NCBI GenBank assembly: GCA_902362865.1
Contig: CABIYE010000030.1
Location: 1-29,119 of the forward strand
Length of the DNA: 29,119 bases
Source: Clostridiaceae bacterium
GTDB taxonomy: Bacteria; Bacillota; Clostridia; Lachnospirales; Lachnospiraceae
Direction of reading: 5' to 3'
In this document: positions 15,615-23,345 of the stretch, piece after piece
How the letters are laid out: every line of letters starts with the position of its first letter
Numbering within the stretch: the first letter of the stretch is position 1
Translations under genes and position numbers: made by a program
The notes under the pieces: generated by a model
Databases searched by the model: none
What the model was told of the DNA's origin: nothing
What the model saw: the letters and a program-made list of their open reading frames with translations, nothing else

Positions 15615-17363
15615 ATGTTTGCATTGATTTCAAGAATCCTGAACCTCTCCGGGAGGTATAAAAGCCGTATTCAGGCTGCATTTCTATGTGCATTTGTCGA
15701 GTCCATTCTCTCCAAAATGCCGATCTTCATGGCGTTTATTGTCTTGGCCGGGTTTGCTGATAATACGCTGACTGGAAAGACCTGTCTGTTTGTCGGACTT
15801 GGATTATTAGCTGTTGTAGTGGTTCAGACAGTGGTTCACTATTTGAGCGACCGTCTGCAAAGTGCCGCTGGATTTATGATCTTTGCTGATAAACGGATGG
15901 AGTTGGGAAATCATTTAAGAAAAATGCCGATGGGTTACTTTACATCGGGGAATATTGGAAAAATCAGCTCTGTTCTCAGTACGGATATGGTATTCATTGA
16001 GGAAGTTTCTATGAGTACCATTGGCAACATGATGAGCTATATGCTGTCTACTTTGGTTTTAGCTGTTTTTATGTTCGTACTGGATTGGAGACTTGGGCTG
16101 ATTGCGGTAATCATTACCTTGCTGGCATCACTGGTTGCAAAATATATGAATAAGGTTTCCTTCAAGGAGGCTGTCGGGCGTCAAAACCAAAGCGAGAATT
16201 TGACGGATGCGGTCTTGTCTTTTGCTGAAGGAATTGGGGTTATCAAAAGTTACAATCTGCTCGGAGAAAAATCTGACGAATTAACGGAAAACTTCAAAAA
16301 ATCAAGGGATGTCAATACGAAGTTTGAGCAGAAAATGACACCGTGGACCACTGGCTTAAACATTCTCTATGGCGTGGGTATTGCCGCTATCTTCGATTTA
16401 TCCGTTTTTTTACATCAGGAAGGCGTACTCTCCCTGGCTTATCTTTTGGGCGTGCTGCTGTTTGTCTTTGATCTCTTTGGACCTCTGAAAGCTCTTTATG
16501 GAGAAGCAACCCGACTGACCGTGATGAATGCCGCATTAGACCGCATTGAAGCTGTTTTGGACGAGCCCGAACTTCCCGATAACGGAAATCAACATATTCT
16601 GTCACAGGCACAGCCGGATCAGCCAGAAGTACAATTTAGCGATGTGGGCTTCGCCTATCAGGACAAGGAAGTCCTGCACAACATCAGCTTCTCTATGCAG
16701 AAGAATACCATGACCGCACTTGTGGGACCGTCTGGCGGTGGCAAATCCACGATTGCGAACCTTCTGGCGCGGCTGTGGGATGTGAAATCCGGCAAAGTGA
16801 CAATCCGTGGTACAGATATTCGGGATGTACCTCTCGCCGAACTGATGGAACAGATCAGCATGGTTTTCCAGAGGGTGTACTTGTTCCAGGATACCATTTA
16901 CAACAATATCAGCATGGGTAAACCGGACGCTACCGAGGAAGAAGTCTATGAGGCTGCAAAAAAAGCCCGCTGCTATGATTTTATCATGGCGCTGCCAGAT
17001 GGATTCCAGACAGTCATCGGTGAAGGCGGCGCTACTCTGTCCGGCGGCGAAAAGCAAAGAATCTCTATCGCCCGATGCATTTTGAAGGACGCACCGATTG
17101 TCATTCTGGATGAAGCGACTGCAAGTGTTGATACCGATAATGAAAGCTATATCCAGGAGGCAATCAATGAGCTGGTAAAGGGTAAAACATTACTTGTGAT
17201 TGCACATCGCCTGAATACCATCCGTCAGGCAGATCAGATTTTGGTGATCTCTGATGGACGGATCAGCGAACAGGGAACCCATGACGAGCTTATGGCAAAA
17301 GCCGGGATTTATCAGGATTTTGTAAATATCCGTAAAAAGGCTTCCGGCTGGAGCCTTGCATAA
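15615..17363 (+). CDS. YbtQ/Irp7-like ABC half-transporter, partner of the preceding gene
   Basis: A 582-residue half-transporter with the same layout: membrane domain (about 20-300) and ATPase with Walker A GPSGGGKS (371-378), Q419, signature LSGGEKQR (475-482), Walker B IVILDEAT with Glu500 followed by ASVDTDNE. The ATG directly follows the TAA of its partner and AGGAGGGA lies in the partner's last codons, so the two are translated together. The pair differ from each other in the D-loop region, as heterodimeric YbtP/YbtQ-type systems do. The DtxR/MntR-type repressor starts 11 bp after the stop, tying the pair to metal control. Confidence 0.92.
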   Translation: MFALISRILNLSGRYKSRIQAAFLCAFVESILSKMPIFMAFIVLAGFADNTLTGKTCLFVGLGLLAVVVVQTVVHYLSDRLQSAAGFMIFADKRMELGNHLRKMPMGYFTSGNIGKISSVLSTDMVFIEEVSMSTIGNMMSYMLSTLVLAVFMFVLDWRLGLIAVIITLLASLVAKYMNKVSFKEAVGRQNQSENLTDAVLSFAEGIGVIKSYNLLGEKSDELTENFKKSRDVNTKFEQKMTPWTTGLNILYGVGIAAIFDLSVFLHQEGVLSLAYLLGVLLFVFDLFGPLKALYGEATRLTVMNAALDRIEAVLDEPELPDNGNQHILSQAQPDQPEVQFSDVGFAYQDKEVLHNISFSMQKNTMTALVGPSGGGKSTIANLLARLWDVKSGKVTIRGTDIRDVPLAELMEQISMVFQRVYLFQDTIYNNISMGKPDATEEEVYEAAKKARCYDFIMALPDGFQTVIGEGGATLSGGEKQRISIARCILKDAPIVILDEATASVDTDNESYIQEAINELVKGKTLLVIAHRLNTIRQADQILVISDGRISEQGTHDELMAKAGIYQDFVNIRKKASGWSLA

Positions 17364-17374
17364 AGGAGGAACCG

Positions 17375-17743
17375 ATGAAGATTCATGCGTCCGGGGAGGA
17401 TTATCTGGAGGCTGTGCTGATTCTTCAAAAGAAGCAGGGTATGGTCCGATCCATTGATCTTGCCCGGCACATGGGATTCAGTAAACCGAGCATCAGCCAT
17501 GCAGTAGGTGTGTTAAAGAATGGCGGTTTCCTGACTGTCGATGAAGATGGATACCTCAATCTGACTAATGCCGGGCGGGAGGTTGCCGAGAAAATTTATG
17601 AACGCCATCAGTTCTTTACGGAGCAGCTTGTAGCTGTCGGGGTTGATCGGGAAACTGCAGAAAGAGATGCCTGTCGGATAGAACATGTAATCAGTGAAGA
17701 AGCTTTTGAAAAATTGAAAACTTCGGTTGAAAAAAAGTATTAG
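17375..17743 (+). CDS. DtxR/MntR-family metal-dependent repressor, short form
   Basis: A 122-residue winged-helix regulator. The DNA-binding part is about 1-70 (IDLARHMGFSKPSISHAV recognition region) and a helical metal/dimer part follows, ending near 120. There is no SH3-like third domain, as in MntR. Ligand positions are a mixture: Asp9 and Glu12 in GEDYLE match B. subtilis MntR Asp8/Glu11, His78 matches MntR His77, and Glu103/His104 match MntR Glu102/His103. Cys100 in DACRIEH matches Cys102 of iron-type DtxR, not Glu99 of MntR. Metal preference is therefore uncertain. It is co-transcribed with the ABC pair (AAAGGAGG site) and is the likely repressor of the locus when metal is plentiful; EqbA plays this part in the S. 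equi equibactin locus. Confidence 0.9.
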   Translation: MKIHASGEDYLEAVLILQKKQGMVRSIDLARHMGFSKPSISHAVGVLKNGGFLTVDEDGYLNLTNAGREVAEKIYERHQFFTEQLVAVGVDRETAERDACRIEHVISEEAFEKLKTSVEKKY

Positions 17744-17866
17744 TACAATGTTGATTCACCGAATCTTTTATGTTCATCATACTATAGAATTGTTGAGAAA
17801 CGTGAAACAGGGTATGAAACTCGTATACTCAAAGACATTCAGAGTGGAATTACACTAGAAACACTT

Positions 17867-18103
17867 ATGGCAAAAGGACATAGGAAAACGCCGGAAGAAA
17901 AAGCAGCTGTTGCGAAACAAAAGAGGAAACAGAGGCGAGCAAAACGGAAAAAAGAAGCAAGAGATAATCTGACCAAAGAAGAGATCTTGCAAGATGACCG
18001 ATTTTTCTGTATTGCTGGTTATACCTCCGGAGGTGCACCGTATGGTGTCACCTGGGAGGAAAAGGATTTGAAACCTTGGGAAGATTTGGAAGAAAATGAG
18101 TGA
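17867..18103 (+). CDS. Small basic conserved protein of unknown function
   Basis: A 78-residue protein with a very basic N-terminal half (GHRKTPEEKAAVAKQKRKQR) and an acidic, aromatic C-terminal half (FFCIAGYTSGGAPYGVTWEE). I have an impression of similar small proteins near mobilization genes in gut Firmicutes but cannot name a family or function. The frame is open upstream all the way to the MntR-type stop, yet the MAKGHRKTPE start looks natural; no good ribosome site is visible, so the start is uncertain. It converges on the relaxase gene with only 15 bp between stops. Confidence 0.6.
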   Translation: MAKGHRKTPEEKAAVAKQKRKQRRAKRKKEARDNLTKEEILQDDRFFCIAGYTSGGAPYGVTWEEKDLKPWEDLEENE

Positions 18104-18118
18104 GTTGCCAGTGCAATC

Positions 18119-19498
18119 TTATTTTTCTCTTGTGACAGAAACAGGTTCCTTTTTTGCCGGAAGTAAGTCTGAACTGATCTCTGGAGCATCGAGCAGTACA
18201 GTGAAATTTTGCTGAATGATCTCTAGGGTTTTCTGCTTTTTCTGCAATTCCTGTTTTTCCCGGACAGTAGCATCCTGTTCAGATTCAAGATTTTCAATCC
18301 GCTTCTGGATTTTATTAGAGCTTGGGATTTTGGTGATACCGAGATCCTGAAGCTCTTTTTTTAGTGAATCGTGGAGCTGGTATTCTGCCTGATGTTTGGT
18401 GCGGTATGCTTTTGGATTTTTAGCAGATTTACAATCTTCAATTACTTTACGACAAAGCCGGTAAGAATCGCAGTGTTTCTGAATGACTTTCTGCGTGCTC
18501 AGCTCACTGTTGATTTGTGCTATTCTTTGGTCGGCAACTTTCACAGAAGCTTCAATGTCAGATACATGCTGCCTGAAATCGTCATAATTCAGCAAGTTAT
18601 TTTCGGAAAGATAGTTGAAGGTGCGGGCTGCCTCTTTTAGATTATTGAGCTTTGCCCATCGTTCAAATCCCTCTCGATTTCCAGTTGTGACATAAGTGGA
18701 GATATTGATATACAAGCGAGCTTCTCTGGACAGATGTCTTGGAGTTTTTACTTTGCTACGATTTTTAGCCAGACGGATGCGAACATTTTCTTCGGAATAA
18801 TAGCTTCCGAGAGATTTCATATAAGTGAAGTTCTTCTGCTCCGGTGCACGGAAGGACAGGTGCTTTCCCTGCCGGACTTCATATCCGGCTAACTGCATCT
18901 TTTGCAGAAATTCCTCATAGTTGATGGAAGTCCAGATTGATTTATCAACTGCGACACGTAGCTTGGCTTTCCAACTGGTGCCACGATGATATTCCATGTT
19001 CTCTTTATAGCTTTTACCTTTTTCTCCGGTTGGCATGCTGGTGGCAAGTCCATTTTCATGGCAGATACGATTACTGATTCTGCAGAGTTTATGGTAGCTC
19101 CGCTTATTGGAAACATACTTGTGATGATCAACAAAGCTTGCAGCGTTGAAGATGATATGATTGTGAATATGATTTTTGTCAACGTGTGTGCTGATCACGT
19201 ACTCATATTTTCCTTTCAGCACTTCGTCAGCAAATTGTTGACCTAAGCGATGGGCATTTTCGGCATCAACTTCTCCAGGTTTAAATGATTGGATCAGATG
19301 AAATGCCAGGTTATCGCCTTTATCCATTCCATTCTTTTTTGCCATTTCTCTTGTCATAGAAAATTCAAGATCTGCAGTTTCCGGGGAACAGCCAAAACTG
19401 GAAACTAACAGTTTTTCATCTGTCTTATCTGGATTTGTAATATAGTCCAGAGCTTTCTTGTCAGTTACCTTAATGGGAAAGATTTTAAGATACGCCAT
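18119..19498 (-). CDS. MobP-type relaxase (mobilization nuclease)
   Basis: A 459-residue protein. The N-terminal relaxase domain has the likely nucleophile Tyr19 in DYITNPDKT and the metal-binding histidine cluster HVDKNHIHNH (105-114), as in MobP/VirD2-like relaxases. The C-terminal half is long and helical with coiled-coil character (about 310-440), probably for contacts with relaxosome or coupling partners. It would nick one strand at oriT and lead it into a recipient through a conjugation machine supplied by another element; no type IV secretion or coupling-protein genes are in the window. Its start overlaps MobC by 34 bp, so the pair is an operon. Confidence 0.93.
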   Translation of the reverse strand: MAYLKIFPIKVTDKKALDYITNPDKTDEKLLVSSFGCSPETADLEFSMTREMAKKNGMDKGDNLAFHLIQSFKPGEVDAENAHRLGQQFADEVLKGKYEYVISTHVDKNHIHNHIIFNAASFVDHHKYVSNKRSYHKLCRISNRICHENGLATSMPTGEKGKSYKENMEYHRGTSWKAKLRVAVDKSIWTSINYEEFLQKMQLAGYEVRQGKHLSFRAPEQKNFTYMKSLGSYYSEENVRIRLAKNRSKVKTPRHLSREARLYINISTYVTTGNREGFERWAKLNNLKEAARTFNYLSENNLLNYDDFRQHVSDIEASVKVADQRIAQINSELSTQKVIQKHCDSYRLCRKVIEDCKSAKNPKAYRTKHQAEYQLHDSLKKELQDLGITKIPSSNKIQKRIENLESEQDATVREKQELQKKQKTLEIIQQNFTVLLDAPEISSDLLPAKKEPVSVTREK

Positions 19499-19788
19499 AA
19501 TTCTTTCACCATCTCTTTCAATTCTTGCATTTCTTCTGGATATAGATCTCCGGTGGTATTTACCTTTTTTGCAATCTGGTTGATATTTACACCAATCTTG
19601 TGCATTTCCTCATACTGTTTCTTCAGTGGGGTGGTATCGGTGTTGACGATGTAACCGTCGATTGCCATCTTACGCAGATAAGCTCCCATGTTTTTGGTTT
19701 TTGATTCTATCATCTTCCTGCGTATAAGCTTCCTTTCTTCTTCGGTGACATAAAAATGGATTTCTTTGTTTCTCTTTCTTTCAGCCAT
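19465..19788 (-). CDS. mobC: MobC-like relaxosome accessory protein
   Basis: A 107-residue basic protein. The N-terminal part (about 8-45) reads as a ribbon-helix-helix DNA-binding fold (IHFYVTEEERKLIRRKM), followed by the MobC core GAYLRKMAIDGYIV and GVNINQIAKKVNTTG. MobC proteins bind oriT and help the relaxase open the strands at nic. It is first in the mob operon, and its upstream region carries hairpins expected of an oriT. GGAGAACC lies just before the ATG. Confidence 0.9.
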   Translation of the reverse strand: MAERKRNKEIHFYVTEEERKLIRRKMIESKTKNMGAYLRKMAIDGYIVNTDTTPLKKQYEEMHKIGVNINQIAKKVNTTGDLYPEEMQELKEMVKELWRILKSFPLR

Positions 19789-19841
19789 TGGTGGGTTCTC
19801 CTTTCTGAGAGGACAGTAGTATCGTTGCTTTCAACGTTTTT

Positions 19842-19897
19842 CAATTTAGGGCAGGGTACCCTAAATTGGGATTTCCCGGAAGTGTATCCTCACTTCC
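19842..19897. other. Candidate origin of transfer (oriT)
   Basis: Two perfect inverted repeats lie upstream of mobC. The first is CAATTTAGGG (19842-19851) with CCCTAAATTG (19859-19868). The second is GGAAGTG (19878-19884) with CACTTCC (19891-19897), and its loop is TATCCT. TATCCT resembles the IncP/MobP nic core (YATCCTG). A smaller hairpin CGTTG/CAACG (19823-19836) lies between these and mobC. Position and layout fit an oriT; the nic base itself is not established. Confidence 0.5.
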
Positions 19898-20037
19898 TGT
19901 CCTTGCTGTTTTACCCCTCTATTAGTTAAAGTCAGGAGAACCGGGAAAATGCAAAAGAATTTGGCAGGTAGCACGGGAAGTGAAAATATGGTATGATTAT
20001 GGGCAGGATATCAGGAGAATCAGGAGTTGAATAGATT

Positions 20038-20412
20038 GTGAAGAAAGAAGAAATTTTTGAATATGTGAAGAAACAGTATGGTACGATGCCGGAGTATTTA
20101 TGGGCACAATCACCAGATAATGCTGTGTTGCGACATAAGAATGGAAAATGGTATGCTGTGGTCATGAGCGTTGAAAAATGCAAACTAGGATTAGAAGGAA
20201 ATGAATTTGTCGATATTATGGATGTAAAATGTGATCCGGAAATGACAAGTATGATTATTCAGACCTTTGGATTTTTGCCAGGATACCATATGAACAAACA
20301 GCACTGGATCACAATTTTACTGGATGGTTCAGTCAGTGAAGCGAAGATATTGGACTTTTTGGATATGAGCTATGACCTGATTGACGGAGCAGACAGAAAG
20401 GAAGAAAAATGA
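20038..20412 (+). CDS. MmcQ/YjbR-family protein
   Basis: A 124-residue protein with the MmcQ/YjbR pattern: an N-terminal helix, LWAQSPDNAVLRHKNGKWYAVV in the first half, a central CDPEMTSMI stretch, and GYHMNKQHWITILLDGSV near residue 80-98. It is a small single-domain fold that looks nucleic-acid-binding, but the cellular role is not known. It starts with GTG; AGGAG lies about 10 bp upstream. The stop overlaps the flavodoxin start by 4 bp, so the two are co-expressed. Both are ordinary clostridial genes and may be cargo or chromosomal DNA next to the mobilization genes. Confidence 0.8.
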   Translation: MKKEEIFEYVKKQYGTMPEYLWAQSPDNAVLRHKNGKWYAVVMSVEKCKLGLEGNEFVDIMDVKCDPEMTSMIIQTFGFLPGYHMNKQHWITILLDGSVSEAKILDFLDMSYDLIDGADRKEEK

Positions 20413-20843
20413 GAACAGCGATAGTATACGCATCTGTGCATCATGGAAATACAGAAAAATTAGTAAAGAGGATCGCAGAAGAATGTCAGGTGGATTTGAT
20501 TGATGCTGTGAAACAGCCAGATGCAGACCTGAGCAGTTATGATATGATTGGGTTTGCATCAGGAATCTATTTTTCAAAGTTTCATCAGTCGATATTGGAA
20601 TTTGCAGAGAAGAATCTACCGGACGACAAAAAGATATTTCTGATCTGTACTTATGGCGGGAGTGCGAATTATAAAACCATAGAGCAGATTTTGGATAAAA
20701 GACATGCCAGTGTGGTTGGAAAATTTGGCTGTAAAGGGTATGACACATTCGGACCATTTAAACTGGTTGGAGGTATTGCTAAAGACCATCCGAATGAAGA
20801 AGATATGAAAAACGCAGCGGACTTCGTAAAAGGATTACACTGA
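20409..20843 (+). CDS. Flavodoxin-like FMN protein
   Basis: A 144-residue flavodoxin fold: the FMN phosphate loop is YASVHHGNTEKL (8-19), the second loop GFASGIYFSKFH (48-59), the third TYGGSANY (81-88). The normal Thr/Ser-Gly pattern of the phosphate loop is partly changed (S-V-H-H-G-N-T), as in flavodoxin-like oxidoreductases. The likely role is one- or two-electron transfer, or a protoporphyrinogen/quinone-type reductase; the partner is unknown. Coupled to the YjbR-like gene. A bidirectional hairpin terminator follows. Confidence 0.85.
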   Translation: MRTAIVYASVHHGNTEKLVKRIAEECQVDLIDAVKQPDADLSSYDMIGFASGIYFSKFHQSILEFAEKNLPDDKKIFLICTYGGSANYKTIEQILDKRHASVVGKFGCKGYDTFGPFKLVGGIAKDHPNEEDMKNAADFVKGLH

Positions 20844-20856
20844 TTTTTGAGAAAAG

Positions 20857-20886
20857 GAAAACCGGGGATTTTACTCCTCGGTTTTC
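20857..20886. terminator. Bidirectional intrinsic terminator
   Basis: GAAAACCG (20857-20864) pairs with CGGTTTTC (20879-20886), and the inner GA/TC extends it with a short internal mismatch. The A-run and T-run on the arms let it serve the flavodoxin gene on one strand and the XRE gene on the other. Confidence 0.7.
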
Positions 20887-20900
20887 TGGCAGTTGTGTTT

Positions 20901-21101
20901 CTAGTCTTCAACCTGAAAAATATCTTCTACAGGCACTTTCAGGTAATGTGCCAGCCGGATTGCAATCTCAAGAGAGGGATTACGTTCTCCACGTTCGATG
21001 CGGCCTATAGTCTGGCTGCAGGAACCTATGGCTTCAGCCAAATCTGCTTGAATGAGATTCCGTTCTTCACGAATATCTTTTAGTGTATTATTGATTGCCA
21101 T
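20901..21101 (-). CDS. Small XRE-family (Cro/CI-like) regulator
   Basis: A 66-residue helix-turn-helix protein that is almost only the DNA-binding domain: IREERNLIQADLAEAIGSCSQ holds helices 1-3 and TIGRIERGERNPSLEIAI the recognition and support helices. It belongs to the short YozG-like regulator type common in Firmicutes; targets are unknown. AAAGGAAG precedes the ATG. It lies downstream of, and on the same strand as, the S24 repressor, separated by an inverted repeat. Confidence 0.88.
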   Translation of the reverse strand: MAINNTLKDIREERNLIQADLAEAIGSCSQTIGRIERGERNPSLEIAIRLAHYLKVPVEDIFQVED

Positions 21102-21128
21102 TCAATCACTTCCTTTGCTTATTGTTAT

Positions 21129-21150
21129 CAGCAGGATCATGAACCTGCTG
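21129..21150. repeat. Perfect 7-bp inverted repeat between two repressor genes
   Basis: CAGCAGG (21129-21135) and CCTGCTG (21144-21150) with an 8-base spacer, in the 56-bp gap between the S24 repressor stop and the XRE start. There is no T-run on either side, so it is a weak terminator or a regulator site. Confidence 0.45.
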
Positions 21151-21157
21151 TTGAAAT

Positions 21158-21889
21158 TTAATGGAATCCCGGAATTTCTGCACCTTTGCATTTCCCGATT
21201 ACTTTTCCAAAAATCTTAAAAGAGTCAGATTCCAAAACCTGGATAGGACGATATTTTTGATTTAAAGAAATCAGATAAACACCATCTGGCTCATCGTGTA
21301 ATTCCTTGATGTAAGTATTGCCGTTGAGATAGAAGATTCCAATTTCACCATTAGCAAGAGAATCTTTTTTCTGAATCCATGCAACATCGTCTGTATGATA
21401 AAGTGGCTCCATACTGTCACCGGAAATCCGTACACCAAAGTCAGTCTGCTCAGGAGCAAGGTGTCCTACATCATAGGTTTCTTTTACAGAATCCTCCAGA
21501 TAATTTCCAGTACCAGCAGAAACTGGTTCCCAGGTAATTTCTACAGGATGATGGAATGGGATAATTTTTGCAGACAGTGGAGAAAACTTTTTAGAAGCTT
21601 TCAAAATATCAGCAAATTCAATCAATTTATTTCTGCCTTCTTCATTCAATCCACTCATAATGTTATATGGGTTTTCTCCAAAGAAGGATTCATATATATC
21701 TTCGATATCAAGTAACTGGCAAAGTGTCAGGAAAACATGTAAAGCTGGTTCTCGTGCATTGGTCTCCCATTTGGAGATTGCTTTTGTAGTGACCTGAATA
21801 CCTTCCTGAGAAAGCAGGTCTACAAGATCTGATTGAGAGTATCCTTTCTTTTTTCTATTTTCTGCTAATATTTCCCCGAAATCACGCAT
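21158..21889 (-). CDS. XRE repressor with S24 (LexA-like) self-cleaving peptidase domain
   Basis: A 243-residue two-domain repressor. Residues 1-70 are a Cro/CI helix-turn-helix (VTTKAISKWETNAREPAL recognition part). Residues about 115-240 are a LexA/CI S24 domain with the cleavage pair Ala125-Gly126 (SAGTG), nucleophile Ser159 in GDSMEP and Lys195 in YIKEL. Such proteins cut themselves when RecA filaments form, so genes they repress are switched on by DNA damage (HdiR and phage CI are examples). It is divergent from the Y-family polymerase and the 150-bp gap holds promoters for both with repeated operator-like sequences, which makes the polymerase its obvious target. GAGGCG precedes the ATG. 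Confidence 0.92.
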   Translation of the reverse strand: MRDFGEILAENRKKKGYSQSDLVDLLSQEGIQVTTKAISKWETNAREPALHVFLTLCQLLDIEDIYESFFGENPYNIMSGLNEEGRNKLIEFADILKASKKFSPLSAKIIPFHHPVEITWEPVSAGTGNYLEDSVKETYDVGHLAPEQTDFGVRISGDSMEPLYHTDDVAWIQKKDSLANGEIGIFYLNGNTYIKELHDEPDGVYLISLNQKYRPIQVLESDSFKIFGKVIGKCKGAEIPGFH

Positions 21890-21925
21890 TTGTTCGCCTC
21901 ATTTCTATTTGAATTTTCTATATGC

Positions 21926-21954
21926 ATTATACCGTATGTCAGAAATAAAATCAA
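21926..21954 (-). promoter_or_regulatory. Promoter of the S24 repressor gene
   Basis: Read on the minus strand: TTGATT (21949-21954), 17-bp spacer, perfect TATAAT (21926-21931). The start falls about 30 bp before the ATG. The TCTCC/GGAGA dyad (21961-21975) lies directly upstream of the -35, so the repressor could control its own gene. Confidence 0.75.
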
Positions 21955-21959
21955 CAATA

Positions 21960-22013
21960 ATCTCCGAAATGGAGAAAATACAACCAAGATGTTACTTGAC
22001 TATCTCCGGAATG
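21960..22013. promoter_or_regulatory. Repeated operator candidate of the S24 repressor
   Basis: ATCTCCGAAATG (21960-21971) recurs as ATCTCCGGAATG (22002-22013), 11 of 12 bases identical and 42 bp (four helical turns) apart. The second copy fills the spacer of the polymerase promoter. The first copy overlaps a TCTCC/GGAGA dyad next to the repressor promoter. This fits one protein bound at both divergent promoters. Confidence 0.55.
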
Positions 22014-22025
22014 TCGATATATACT
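21996..22025 (+). promoter_or_regulatory. Promoter of the Y-family polymerase operon
   Basis: TTGACT (21996-22001), an 18-bp spacer and TATACT (22020-22025). The spacer contains the second copy of the repeated operator sequence, so a bound repressor would block RNA polymerase directly. Confidence 0.7.
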
Positions 22026-22083
22026 AAACATACAAAAATTGATAAGACATCATGTTGAAGGAAACAGCTGGGAGGTAAAAAGT

Positions 22084-23331
22084 TTGAGTGAGCGTGTGAT
22101 CCTGCATAGTGATATGAACTGTTTTTATGCCAGTGTAGAAATGCTGCATCATCCGGAATTTGCCGGAATGCCGCTGGCAGTCGGTGGCGATCCGGAAGCC
22201 AGACATGGGATTGTGCTGACAGCAAATTATATTGCAAAGCAAAAAGGTGTAAAGACCGGAATGGCATTATGGCAGGCAAAACAGATTTGTCCGGAAATCA
22301 TATTTGTACCACCACGGATGGATTTGTATTTGAGATTTTCAAAGATGGCAAGAGAAATCTATTCGGAGTATACGGACAAGATCGAGCCATATGGAATTGA
22401 TGAAGCCTGGCTGGATGTATCGGACAGCAGAAATCTGAAAGGAAGCGGAATGACGATTGCAAGAGAAATCAGCCATCGGATTAAATACGAATTGGGTGTA
22501 ACGGTAAGTATTGGAATTTCCTGGAATAAGATTTATGCGAAACTTGGTTCAGATTATAAAAAGCCGGATGCAATCACAGAGTTTAATCGAGAAAATTATA
22601 AAGACAGGATATGGCAGCTTCCAGCGTCAGATTTGCTTTATGTCGGAAGACAGACAAATAAGAAATTGCAAAAACTTGGAATCCGGACAATCGGGCAACT
22701 TGCGGAATCAGACGAAAAGTTGTTAGAGAGTCATTTTGGAAAAATAGGAAATGTATTATGGGCTTTCGCAAATGGCTGGGATGAAGATCCGGTTTGCAAG
22801 GAAGGATATGAAGCACCAGTAAAGTCGATAGGTAATAGCACTACAACACCGAGAGATCTGGAAAATGATCTGGATGTATGGATCATTCAAATAGCATTGG
22901 CAGAAAGTGTAGCTGCACGATTGCGGAAACATGGATTTAAATGCAAAACAGTAGAAATTACAGTTCGAGATAATGGATTGTATAGTTTTTCCAGACAGAT
23001 ACATTTACGACAGCCAACGAATATTACAAACGAGATTGTAACTGCAGCATTTCAGCTATTTAAAGATAATTACAAATGGGAATATCCCATTAGAAGCCTG
23101 GGAATCCGAGCTGCGGATCTTGTGTTAGATGATATTCCCGTGCAGTTGGATTTATTTGGAAATCAGGAGAAAAAGGAAAAGTTAGAGAAGCTGGATCGTA
23201 CTGTAGATGAGATCAGACGACGGTTTGGTTATTTCAGTATACAGCGAGCGGCAATGTATCAGGATAAAGTCTTATCCCACTTAGACGCTGGTACGCACAC
23301 GATCCATCCACACAGTTATTTTCATGGATAA
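22084..23331 (+). CDS. dinB: Y-family (DinB/UmuC-like) translesion DNA polymerase
   Basis: A 415-residue protein from TTG at 22084, which has GGAGG 8 bp upstream; an in-frame ATG at 22039 lacks a ribosome site. Catalytic landmarks: Asp10 and FYASVE (14-19) with the steric-gate position, and YGIDEAWLD with Asp106-Glu107. The thumb and little-finger regions follow, and QLDLF at 354-358 is a good sliding-clamp binding motif. Such polymerases copy damaged DNA with low accuracy. The gene heads a three-gene operon (gaps of 14 and 12 bp) facing an S24 repressor, which points to DNA-damage control. Polymerases of this kind are carried by mobile elements in Firmicutes. Confidence 0.94.
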   Translation: MSERVILHSDMNCFYASVEMLHHPEFAGMPLAVGGDPEARHGIVLTANYIAKQKGVKTGMALWQAKQICPEIIFVPPRMDLYLRFSKMAREIYSEYTDKIEPYGIDEAWLDVSDSRNLKGSGMTIAREISHRIKYELGVTVSIGISWNKIYAKLGSDYKKPDAITEFNRENYKDRIWQLPASDLLYVGRQTNKKLQKLGIRTIGQLAESDEKLLESHFGKIGNVLWAFANGWDEDPVCKEGYEAPVKSIGNSTTTPRDLENDLDVWIIQIALAESVAARLRKHGFKCKTVEITVRDNGLYSFSRQIHLRQPTNITNEIVTAAFQLFKDNYKWEYPIRSLGIRAADLVLDDIPVQLDLFGNQEKKEKLEKLDRTVDEIRRRFGYFSIQRAAMYQDKVLSHLDAGTHTIHPHSYFHG

Positions 23332-23345
23332 TTGGAGGGATAGAT

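Noticed and set aside
17744..17866. N-terminal extension of the basic 78-residue protein into the open frame after the metal repressor stop.
   Set aside because: The frame is open, but no start with a ribosome site is seen and the MAKGHRKTPE start gives a natural-looking protein.
20847..21083. A plus-strand frame starting with a hydrophobic stretch, suggesting a small membrane protein.
   Set aside because: It overlaps the minus-strand XRE gene almost fully and its start falls just before the terminator stem; the hydrophobic run comes from the T-rich hairpin.
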